A stretch of 64,000 nucleotides of DNA from Allobosea sp. GTDB taxonomy: Bacteria > Pseudomonadota > Alphaproteobacteria > Rhizobiales > Beijerinckiaceae. Below are positions 8,146-18,038 of this stretch, in pieces. The stretch's first letter is position 1; each line of letters opens with the position of its first letter. The DNA is taken from NCBI GenBank assembly GCA_024231975.1, contig JAAEQB010000078.1, positions 347,882 through 411,881 on the forward strand, written 5' to 3'. The notes below the pieces were generated by a model, which saw only the letters and a list, made by a program, of their open reading frames with translations, ran no database searches and had not been told where the DNA came from. A program made the position numbers and the translations under genes.

Positions 8146-8706
8146 ATGCCAAGAATCCTCGTTTTCGCCGGTTCCTGGCGCCCGGGTTCGATGAACACCC
8201 GGCTCGCCACCCTGATCGCAGGGAATCTCCAGGCGGCGGGAGCCGAGGTGACGCAGATCTCGCTCGGCGACTATCCGCTGCCGCTGATCGATGCCCGCGC
8301 CTTCCATGACGAGCAGCCGCAGGAGGCGAAGGCGCTGGCGGCACTGGTCGAGGACCATGACGGGCTCTTCATCGCCAGCCCGGAATACAACTCCGGCTAT
8401 CCGCCAGCGCTGAAGAATGCGCTCGACTGGATCAGCATCGTTCGCTCCGGCGGGCCCGGCCTGCGCGAGAAGACCGTCGCCATCGGCGGGGCCTCGGCCG
8501 GCAATCTCGGCACCTATCGCTGCCTGACGCAGCTGCGCACCGTGCTCGAGCTCGGCTTCGGCGCGCTGCTGGTGCCGGAGATGCTGGCGGTCAGCGGCGC
8601 CGACAAGGCCTATGGCGAGGATGGCGACTTCACCGACAAGCGCCTCAAGGGCCTGCGCGACAAGATGGTGGCGCGGCTGGTGAAGGTGGCGGCGCTCCAC
8701 CCCTGA
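8146..8706 (+). CDS. NAD(P)H-dependent FMN reductase family protein
   Basis: 186 residues with a flavodoxin-like fold. The FMN phosphate loop is FAGSWRPGSMNTRLA near the N terminus, and SPEYNSGYPPALKNALDWI near the middle is the family signature seen in ChrR/YieF- and azoreductase-like enzymes. The expected role is two-electron reduction of quinones, chromate or similar acceptors in the cytoplasm. The ATG at 8146 has GGAGTGACC directly upstream. The gene is convergent with the exported protein at 8710, and the two stop codons are only a few bases apart. Confidence 0.9.
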   Translation: MPRILVFAGSWRPGSMNTRLATLIAGNLQAAGAEVTQISLGDYPLPLIDARAFHDEQPQEAKALAALVEDHDGLFIASPEYNSGYPPALKNALDWISIVRSGGPGLREKTVAIGGASAGNLGTYRCLTQLRTVLELGFGALLVPEMLAVSGADKAYGEDGDFTDKRLKGLRDKMVARLVKVAALHP

Positions 8707-8709
8707 GCG

Positions 8710-9225
8710 CTATTCCAGCCCGCAAGGCCCGGCTGCCGGCGACAGGCGCCAGAGCCCGTCGTCCGGCTTTGCCGGAATCTTGGCTGCACCGTCCGCGATC
8801 TCCTCGGCATCATAGGGGTTGGGATTGGCGATGATGCCGCCATTGCGGACGTCCAGCGTCCCGTTCGGGCCGCGCTCGATTCGCCAGCTGCCCGCTCCCC
8901 ATTCCGGTACGCAACGCAAACCCTGCCCGGACGCCTTGCACATGCCGCCGAGCTGGTAGTCGAAGCTCTGATCGGGCTTCACGCGCTGGCGCAGGTTGAT
9001 ATAGAGCGCGACGTAGAAGCCGCCCTGCCCGACTTCGGCCCAGCTCTGCGGCAGATGGACCAAGCGGACCCGCGCAACCTTCTGCTGCGGGTGGCTGGCG
9101 AGATGGTCGGCATCGTAAACCCGCTCCCAGCAGGCAGTCTTCGCCGGCGGCAGCTCGCGTTCCAGCGGCCGGGCTTGCGCAAAGGCGGCGAGGCAGCAGA
9201 TCGCGGCAGCCAGTAGCAGGCGCAT
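8710..9225 (-). CDS. Exported protein of unknown function
   Basis: 171 residues with a signal peptide, MRLLLAAAICCLAAFAQA, and a mature part rich in paired Cys (KTACWERV, GGMCKASGQGLRC, GPCGLE), so a disulfide-bonded periplasmic protein is likely. The start at 9225 follows GGAGAGCCAAG. I do not recognise a named family. The mature part has mixed polarity and no membrane helix. Confidence 0.78.
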   Translation of the reverse strand: MRLLLAAAICCLAAFAQARPLERELPPAKTACWERVYDADHLASHPQQKVARVRLVHLPQSWAEVGQGGFYVALYINLRQRVKPDQSFDYQLGGMCKASGQGLRCVPEWGAGSWRIERGPNGTLDVRNGGIIANPNPYDAEEIADGAAKIPAKPDDGLWRLSPAAGPCGLE

Positions 9226-9354
9226 CTTGGCTCTCCTTGCCGGGTTGCCGCAGCGTGAGGCACGCATCACGGCCGATCAAGCAGACTTGCGCGAACCGGG
9301 GATGGAATCGCGCAATGGCTGGCCATCGCCCACCGAATCCGGCACATCCGGCGG

Positions 9355-11193
9355 ATGTCGTCGCCACGCGAATCAGAAGCCCGCGCGATCCTGAAGTCGG
9401 TCTTCGGCTATGACGATTTCCGCCCCGGGCAATGGGAGGTGATCGAGGCCGCGCTCGCCGGCCGCGACGTCTTCGCGGTGATGCCGACGGGCTCGGGCAA
9501 GTCGATGTGCTACCAGCTGCCGGCGCTGGTTACGGGCGGGCTGACGCTGGTGGTCTCGCCGTTGATCGCGCTGATGCGCGACCAGGTCGGGCAACTGGTG
9601 CGCGCAGGCGTCTCCGCCGCCTCGCTCAACTCGATGAACAGCGAGGCAGAGGCGGCCCAGGCCTGGGACAAGCTCAACTCCGGCGAATTGCGCCTGCTCT
9701 TCGTCTCACCCGAGCGTCTGGCGGGCGAAGGCCTCGTCGCGCGATTGCGCCGGCTCGGCGTGACCCGGCTCGCCATCGACGAGGCGCATTGCGTCTCGCA
9801 ATGGGGCCACGACTTCCGCCCCGAATACCGCCTGCTCTCGAAGGTGCGCGAGGCGCTCGGCGACGTGCCGGTGACGGCGCTGACCGCGACCGCCGACCGC
9901 CAGACCCAGGCCGACATCGCCCAGCAGCTCTTCCCGCAGCCACCGAAGCTGGTGATCCACTCCTTCGACCGGCCGAACCTGAAGCTGTCCTTCGCGCCGA
10001 AAGAGCAGCCGCGCCGGCAGATCGACGACTTCCTGAAGGTGCATCGTGGCGGCTCCGGCATCGTCTACTGCTCCTCGCGCGGCCGCACCGAAAGACTGGC
10101 GCAAGGCCTCAGCGAGAAGGGTTGGAAGGCCTATCCCTACCATGCCGGGCTGGAGCAGACGGAGCGCAACCGCAACCAGGACATCTTCCTGCAGGAGGAC
10201 GGCGTCGTCGTCTGCGCCACCATCGCCTTCGGCATGGGCATCAACAAGCCGGACGTCCGCTTCGTCGTCCATGCCGACATGCCCGGCTCGATCGAGGGCT
10301 ATTACCAGGAGATCGGCCGCGCCGGCCGCGACGGGCTGCCGGCGGATACGCTGACCCTCTACGGCGTCGACGACATGGCGCTGCGCCGCCGCCAGATCGA
10401 CGAAAAGCCAATCGACGACGAACGCCGCCGCATCGAGCACAAGCGCCTCAACGCCATGATCGATCTGTGCGAATCGGCGCTGTGCCGGCGCTCGGCGCTG
10501 CTGTCCTATTTCGGCGAGCAGATACCGCCCTGCCGGCATGGCGAGGCGCCATTTCGCTGCGATCTCTGCGGCCCGGCTGCACCGGAACTCAGCGATGCCA
10601 CACTCGACGCCCGCAAATTGCTCTCGGCGGTGATCCGCTCCGGCCAGCGCTATGGCGCCGGCCATCTCGCCGACATCCTGACCGGCACGGCGACCGAGGC
10701 GATCCGGCGCCAGAACCATGATGGCTTGAAGACCTTCGGCGTCGGCAACGACAAGCCCAAGGGCGCCTGGATGGCGATGGCGCGCAAGCTCTTCGCCGCC
10801 GGCGCGCTCGCCGAGGCCAGCGTCGAGCATGGCGGCTTCTGCCTGACTGAGAAGGGCGAGGACATCCTGTTCGGCCGCGAGCCGATCGCGCTGCGTGTCG
10901 ATCCGCTGGCCGAGCGGCGCTCACGCCGCGGCCAGCGCGAGGCGGCACGCGCCGACGGGCTCGACGGCGACACCGCCGCGCTATTCGAGCATCTGCGCCA
11001 GTTGCGCCTGAGCATCGCCCGCGAGGAAGGCGTCGCCGCCTACATCATCTTCACCGACCGGACTCTGATCGCGATGGCGCGGGAGCGGCCGCTCGGCCTC
11101 GACCAGATGCGCGGCATCGAAGGTGTCGGCGAGCGCAAGCTCGCGCAATATGGCGAGGTTTTCCTGGATGCGATCGCGACATTTTCAGGCTAG
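9355..11193 (+). CDS. recQ: ATP-dependent DNA helicase RecQ
   Basis: 612 residues with the full RecQ layout: helicase motif 0 (FGYDDFRPGQ), Walker A MPTGSGKSMCYQLP, the DEAH box AIDEAHCVSQWGHDFRP, motif VI GRAGRDGLPA, the RecQ C-terminal zinc cluster (CRRSALLSYFGE then CRHG and CDLC), a winged helix and a C-terminal HRDC domain ending LAQYGEVFLDAIATF. It unwinds recombination intermediates and stalled-fork structures. It lies 125 bases upstream of gyrB on the same strand, but palindromes separate them, so cotranscription is uncertain. Confidence 0.96.
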   Translation: MSSPRESEARAILKSVFGYDDFRPGQWEVIEAALAGRDVFAVMPTGSGKSMCYQLPALVTGGLTLVVSPLIALMRDQVGQLVRAGVSAASLNSMNSEAEAAQAWDKLNSGELRLLFVSPERLAGEGLVARLRRLGVTRLAIDEAHCVSQWGHDFRPEYRLLSKVREALGDVPVTALTATADRQTQADIAQQLFPQPPKLVIHSFDRPNLKLSFAPKEQPRRQIDDFLKVHRGGSGIVYCSSRGRTERLAQGLSEKGWKAYPYHAGLEQTERNRNQDIFLQEDGVVVCATIAFGMGINKPDVRFVVHADMPGSIEGYYQEIGRAGRDGLPADTLTLYGVDDMALRRRQIDEKPIDDERRRIEHKRLNAMIDLCESALCRRSALLSYFGEQIPPCRHGEAPFRCDLCGPAAPELSDATLDARKLLSAVIRSGQRYGAGHLADILTGTATEAIRRQNHDGLKTFGVGNDKPKGAWMAMARKLFAAGALAEASVEHGGFCLTEKGEDILFGREPIALRVDPLAERRSRRGQREAARADGLDGDTAALFEHLRQLRLSIAREEGVAAYIIFTDRTLIAMARERPLGLDQMRGIEGVGERKLAQYGEVFLDAIATFSG

Positions 11194-11206
11194 AAGACAG
11201 GCCCTC

Positions 11207-13751
<2,545 letters not shown>

Positions 13752-13797
13752 GCGGAATCGGCCGACTGCATCGAGGCGCCACTCCGGATAAGTGGCT

Positions 13798-14067
13798 TCA
13801 GAAACCCGACGGCAGGGTGCCGCCGCCATAAAGCTCGCCCTGCCGAGGCGAGCTGCCGATGCCGGAGCGGACATAGGCCGGCCCGCCATCGCGCGCCGGC
13901 GGCAGGCCGAGCTGGAGATCGCCGCTATCCGGTGGCGGCGCGTTCCGCACCACGCGCGTGCGCATCACCGGAGCGGGCTCGGAGACGGCAACGGGCTCCT
14001 CGCGCGAGACGCAGCCACCGAGCAGGGTGACGAAGACGGCGGCCGCGCCGACATGATAGCGGTTCAT
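13798..14067 (-). CDS. Small lipoprotein, unknown function
   Basis: 89 residues starting MNRYHVGAAAVFVTLLGGC. The lipobox LLGG-C predicts lipid modification at Cys 19; the following SREEPV gives no Asp at +2, so outer-membrane sorting is expected. The rest is rich in Pro and Gly with no recognisable domain. The start at 14067 follows GGAAAAACC. It lies tail to tail with gyrB. Confidence 0.72.
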   Translation of the reverse strand: MNRYHVGAAAVFVTLLGGCVSREEPVAVSEPAPVMRTRVVRNAPPPDSGDLQLGLPPARDGGPAYVRSGIGSSPRQGELYGGGTLPSGF

Positions 14068-14164
14068 GGTTTTTCCAATGCGGGAGGCGCGGGCGACCGC
14101 AGCCGGACAGGTGCGGCGCAACCTGCATGACCCGCGCGATCCGCGCAAGCTCCTGAAGCGAGCC

Positions 14165-14908
14165 TCAGCGGTGCGTCAGCCGCCGGTCGAAGCGCATCAT
14201 CAGCGCATTGCAGGTGACCGCGAAGACGGTCAGCAGCAGGGCGATCGCCATGATCGTGTCGATCTGGCCGAGATTGATCGCCCCGGTCAGCAGGAAGCCG
14301 AGGCCGCGCTGCGAAGCGAACATCTCGCCGATCAGCACGCCGAGCAGCGTCAGCGAGAAGCCGAGGCGGACGCCCGAGATGATCTCGGGCAGGATCGCCG
14401 GCATGATCACGGTGAAGGCGTTCTGCGAGGGCGAGAGCCGCATCACCTGCGAGGTCCGGCGATAGACCGGCTTCATCTGGCGGATCGCGTTCATCGAGAA
14501 CAGCGTGATCGGGATCAGCCCGTGCATCACGCCGAAGGCGATCTTGGCGGAAATGCCGAGGCCGAAGCAGAGCAGCACCAGCGGATAGAGCACGACCTTG
14601 GGGATCGAATAGAGCGTCGTCAGGATCGGCTCGGCGACATTGCCGGCGAGCTTGCGGACGCCAAGCACGATGCCGAGCGCAATGCCGCCGAAGAGCGAGA
14701 TCGCGAAGGCGGCGACGAAAGCCCGCATCGTCTCGGAAATGTTGAGCCAGAACTCACCGGTCGCGAGCAGGGCGGCGAGCTTCGTCACCGTCTGCAGGGG
14801 CGACGCCAGCGAGGAGGCGCCGACCAGCAGATGCAGGCCCTGCCAGAGAACGAGCAAGGCAAGCAGGACGAGGAGCGTGCCGGCAGAGCGTGGCATGAGA
14901 GCTGTCAT
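14165..14908 (-). CDS. NitT/TauT-type ABC transporter permease (second copy in operon)
   Basis: 247 residues with about six membrane helices and the BPD_transp_1 EAA loop region (RRTSQVMRLSPSQNAFTVIMPAILPEI). It is most similar in layout to SsuC/TauC-type permeases. Its start lies 4 bases after the stop of the other permease, so the two likely form a heterodimer in one transporter. It is the last gene of the operon that begins with the binding protein at 17491. Confidence 0.87.
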   Translation of the reverse strand: MTALMPRSAGTLLVLLALLVLWQGLHLLVGASSLASPLQTVTKLAALLATGEFWLNISETMRAFVAAFAISLFGGIALGIVLGVRKLAGNVAEPILTTLYSIPKVVLYPLVLLCFGLGISAKIAFGVMHGLIPITLFSMNAIRQMKPVYRRTSQVMRLSPSQNAFTVIMPAILPEIISGVRLGFSLTLLGVLIGEMFASQRGLGFLLTGAINLGQIDTIMAIALLLTVFAVTCNALMMRFDRRLTHR

Positions 14909-14912
14909 GGCG

Positions 14913-15659
14913 TCACCGCTGCCTGCGCGCCTGGAGGCGCCGGTCGATCACATTGAGGAAGGTGTTGACGACGGTGACGACGATCAGCACGAGCAGCATC
15001 AGCGCATACATGTGCCCGTTGTCGAACAGGTTGTAGGCATAGGCGATGGCATAGCCGACGCCGGCGCCCGACAGGATGAACTCCGAGGCGATCACGCCGA
15101 TGAAGGAATAGGCGACCGAAAGCTTGACCCCGGTGAAGAGATAGGGCGTCGCCGCCGGCAACTCGATCAGCAGCGCGGTCTTGACCCGCGACATCCGGTA
15201 GATCTGGCCGGTCTTGCGCAGCACGCGCGGGATGCGGTCGAGCCCGTTCAGCGTCGCGGTCACCATCGAGACGACGGCGAGCAGCACGGCGATCGCTATG
15301 ATCGAGGCCGAGCCGACACCGAACAGCGTGATGAAGATCGGATAGAAGACGAAGGTCGGGACGGCGTAGTAGCTCGCCAGCAGCGGCTCGATCGCGTTGC
15401 GCAGGCCCGGCAGCGAATAGATGACCACGCCAGCGGCGAAGCCGAGCAGCACCGAGAGCACGGTCGAGATCGCGATATTGGTGAATGTGATCGTGATATC
15501 GGCCGAGAACTGGCCGGAAGCGAGGATCTTGCCGAGCTCGACGACCATGTCGGAGGGGGCGATCATCACCATGCGCGGGATGATGCCGACGCGGCAGAGC
15601 AATTCCACCAGCAGGATCATCGCGACGACGACGATGACCCGCAGCAGTTTCTCGGACAT
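14913..15659 (-). CDS. NitT/TauT-type ABC transporter permease
   Basis: 248 residues, about six membrane helices, with the permease coupling motif (LRKTGQIYRMSRVKTALLIELPAATPY, read in part) and a typical N-terminal helix LRVIVVVAMILLVELL. It starts 3 bases from the stop of the ATPase gene. Together with the following permease it would form the membrane channel. The substrate is not evident from the sequence; this family transports nitrate, sulfonates, taurine or pyrimidine precursors. Confidence 0.87.
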   Translation of the reverse strand: MSEKLLRVIVVVAMILLVELLCRVGIIPRMVMIAPSDMVVELGKILASGQFSADITITFTNIAISTVLSVLLGFAAGVVIYSLPGLRNAIEPLLASYYAVPTFVFYPIFITLFGVGSASIIAIAVLLAVVSMVTATLNGLDRIPRVLRKTGQIYRMSRVKTALLIELPAATPYLFTGVKLSVAYSFIGVIASEFILSGAGVGYAIAYAYNLFDNGHMYALMLLVLIVVTVVNTFLNVIDRRLQARRQR

Positions 15660-15662
15660 AGC

Positions 15663-16505
15663 TCAGCCCTTCCCGGCCGACATGATCTTCAGTGCCTCGA
15701 TTCTGAGCTTCTCCCAGAGGCGGGCGGTGATGTCGCCAAAATGCGGGGTCGAGACGACGCGGCTGTCGCGATCCTTCTCCCAGCCGGTCTCGACGAAATC
15801 GATGAAGGTGCCGGGCCGGGTCGACATCACGCCGACGCGGTCGGAGAGCATCGCGGCTTCGTCGAGCGCGTGGGTGATCAGCAGGATGGTCGCCGAGGTC
15901 TCGCGCCAGAGCCGCAGCAGTTCGTCGCCCATCAGCAGGCGGGTCTGCTGGTCGAGCGCGCCGAAGGGTTCATCGAGCAGGATCAGCCTGGGCTGCATCA
16001 CCAGGGTCCGGGCGATGCAGACGCGCTGGCGCATGCCGCCGGAGAGCTGGGCCGGATAGGATGCCGCGAAATCCTTCAGCCCCATGAAACCGACGGCATA
16101 GTCGACGCGCCTGTTGATCTCGGCCGGGTCGACCCCGGCGCGGCGCAGGCCGAAGGCGACGTTGTCGCGGACATTAAGCCAGGGGAAGGAGGCGTCCTCC
16201 TGAAAGACGACGCCGACGCCGTCGGGCACCCCCTGGATCGGCTTGCCCTCGAACTCCGCGGTGCCCGATTGCGGGGCGCTGAGGCCGGCGAGGATGTCGA
16301 GCAAGGTCGACTTGCCGCAGCCGGAGGGGCCGACCACCGAGAAGAACTCACCCTTGGCCAGATCGAGATCGACCGGGCCGAGCGCATGCAGAGTCGATTT
16401 CGGGAGATCGAAGACCCGGGTGACGCCGCGCAGCCTGGCGTGCGCTTGGATGGCTGCAGCCTGGGGCGCGAGCGGCACGATCTTGGCCCCCGACGCCGCG
16501 CTCAT
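15663..16505 (-). CDS. NitT/TauT-type ABC transporter ATP-binding protein
   Basis: 280 residues with Walker [12 protein letters not shown]-loop VVFQEDASFPW, signature LSGGMRQRV, Walker B LILLDEPFGALD and H-loop ITHALDEA. This matches SsuB/TauB-type ATPases. The reading frame stays open far upstream, but the true start is the ATG at 16505, which overlaps the stop of the binding-protein gene as ATGA. It energises the two downstream permeases. Confidence 0.92.
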   Translation of the reverse strand: MSAASGAKIVPLAPQAAAIQAHARLRGVTRVFDLPKSTLHALGPVDLDLAKGEFFSVVGPSGCGKSTLLDILAGLSAPQSGTAEFEGKPIQGVPDGVGVVFQEDASFPWLNVRDNVAFGLRRAGVDPAEINRRVDYAVGFMGLKDFAASYPAQLSGGMRQRVCIARTLVMQPRLILLDEPFGALDQQTRLLMGDELLRLWRETSATILLITHALDEAAMLSDRVGVMSTRPGTFIDFVETGWEKDRDSRVVSTPHFGDITARLWEKLRIEALKIMSAGKG

Positions 16506-17491
16506 TGCTTCGCCTGGAGGTCGGCGGGCAGATAGGTCTTGTCGAGCACGGTCGACCAGTCGACATCGCTCTTGACCTCGCCGATCAGCTTCAGGCCCTC
16601 GACCATGCGGTTGAGCTCCTCGACGTTGAACTCGCCCTCGCTCCACATCTTCGGCGGGATCATGTTGTCGACCGCTTCCTTGGCGATCGGCGCGTCGAGC
16701 TTGTAGAGCTTCTCGATGATCTTGGCGGTCTCGGCCGGATCCTTGTAGATCGCCTGTACGCCGGCACGGCGGCCGGCGATGATCGCCTTGAGCTTCTCGG
16801 GATTTTCCTGCGCGAACTTGCGCGTGGTGATGCCGACCGACGTCGTCATCGGCTTCAGGACGTCGCCGGCCTTGTAGAGCGTGCGGTACTTGTCCTTGCG
16901 GATGATCGAGAGCGGCTCGATCAGCACCGATCCGACGACGGCGTTCTGCTCGAGCATGGTCAGCGCAGGGACATAGCCGCCGGCGGCGACGCGCTGGACC
17001 TTGCTCTGGTCGACGCCTTTCTCGCGCAGCACCATCAGCAGGAGCATCTCGGAGACCGATTTCGGCGAGGTGATCGCGACCTTCTTGCCGGCGAGGTCCT
17101 CGACGCCCTTGAGCTCGGAATTCGGCATCACCACCATCGAGGCCTCGGCGACGCTGCGCGTGCCGGTGTTGACGATGATCAGGTCGAGCCCCTGTGCCTT
17201 GGCGGCGAGCGCCGCGGAGACGGCGACCTCGCCATAGGGCGTCGCGCTGGCCAGGATGTTGCGCACCGTGGTGCCGCCGCCGCCGGAGCCGATGATGCCG
17301 GTGATGTCGATACCGGCCTGCTTGAACAGGCCCTTCTCCATCGCCACCGCATAGGGCGCGCCATAGAGGCTCGCGCCCCATTGGGTGACGGAGATCTCCT
17401 CGGCGCGTGCCGGCGCCTGCACGGTGAGGACAGCTGCAGCGGCAATGGCCGCGAGACGGTTGAACGAAGTCAGGCCAAGCCAGGCGGTCAT
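16502..17491 (-). CDS. ABC transporter substrate-binding protein (NitT/TauT, NMT1-like)
   Basis: 329 residues. A signal peptide (LAAIAAAAVLTVQAPARA, cleavage likely before EEISV) is followed by an NMT1/SsuA-like fold: WGASLYGAPYAVAMEKGLF near the start and LAGKKVAITSPKSVSEMLL in the middle. It is periplasmic and delivers the substrate to the permeases encoded next. The ATG at 17491 has GGGAGAGTGAC just upstream. First gene of a four-gene operon; a palindromic operator-like site lies about 70 bases upstream. Confidence 0.88.
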   Translation of the reverse strand: MTAWLGLTSFNRLAAIAAAAVLTVQAPARAEEISVTQWGASLYGAPYAVAMEKGLFKQAGIDITGIIGSGGGGTTVRNILASATPYGEVAVSAALAAKAQGLDLIIVNTGTRSVAEASMVVMPNSELKGVEDLAGKKVAITSPKSVSEMLLLMVLREKGVDQSKVQRVAAGGYVPALTMLEQNAVVGSVLIEPLSIIRKDKYRTLYKAGDVLKPMTTSVGITTRKFAQENPEKLKAIIAGRRAGVQAIYKDPAETAKIIEKLYKLDAPIAKEAVDNMIPPKMWSEGEFNVEELNRMVEGLKLIGEVKSDVDWSTVLDKTYLPADLQAKQ

Positions 17492-17562
17492 GTCACTCTC
17501 CCAATGTGGCACGCCGCCGATCGTTATCGTTGCAGCGGATCGGACGTTCGCGTCCAAATTTC

Positions 17563-17576
17563 ATTTGTATGCAAAC
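17563..17576. promoter_or_regulatory. Operator-like palindrome, copy 1
   Basis: ATTTG-TATG-CAAAC, an inverted repeat whose core TTGTATGCAA resembles binding sites of GntR/FadR-type repressors. It lies 72 bases upstream of the binding-protein start codon of the ABC operon, a sensible place for control of that promoter. No GntR gene is in the window. Confidence 0.5.
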
Positions 17577-17861
17577 AACGATCTCAACGGATTTCAAGCT
17601 TGTCAAGCGATTTGAGATCGACCAGATGCAAACTGCCTGCGGCAGCCGGGAAGCGAGACTACCGCGCCCGAATCCGTTCGCAACTGCGAAGTGGAACCGG
17701 GCTCAAACCTCGCCGTACCACGCAGATTCGACGATAAATGAAAGGGTTGGACCGAGCGCAGGCCCGATCGCGATACGGCATGGGGTACAGGCCGGGTCGC
17801 GACTGACTCGCATCATCGTCGGCAATCCGACCACTGCTGCTGGAAACGGCACGCCAGCCTT

Positions 17862-17875
17862 ATTTGTATGCAAAT
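17862..17875. promoter_or_regulatory. Operator-like palindrome, copy 2
   Basis: ATTTG-TATG-CAAAT, identical to copy 1 over 13 bases and in the same orientation, 299 bases away. Two copies flanking the gap could allow looping by one repressor or control of both divergent genes. Confidence 0.5.
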
Positions 17876-18038
17876 GATCTCGGAGGCACATTCCACCCTC
17901 AGATCCAGCCTCGCCAATCCCGCCTTGCCCACGAGAGTCCGCCTCGGACGCTCTCCCGACTCGACTCCGGCGCGACGCTAAGCAACCATAAGTTGCCGCC
18001 GGCTGCAGGAGTCCTCAGCTGCGGCCGGGGGGTTGGCG

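Larger units (their letters stand above)
17492..18038. other. Intergenic region between ABC operon and glycosyltransferase
   Basis: A 547-base gap with somewhat lower GC than its surroundings. It holds the two ATTTGTATGCAAA sites described separately and a small CTGCC-TGC-GGCAG hairpin near 17635. A 123-codon open frame (17506-17877) crosses it but has no ribosome binding site, an atypical composition and both operator sites inside it, so I do not call it a gene. Confidence 0.6.

Noticed and set aside
15663..17381. A 572-codon frame that appears to fuse the ABC ATPase to upstream sequence
   Set aside because: The first 290 codons are a shifted frame of the binding-protein gene. The ATGA overlap at 16502-16505 marks the true ATPase start.
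17506..17877. A 123-codon plus-strand frame in the gap before the glycosyltransferase
   Set aside because: No ribosome binding site, no domain, and it contains both operator-like palindromes.
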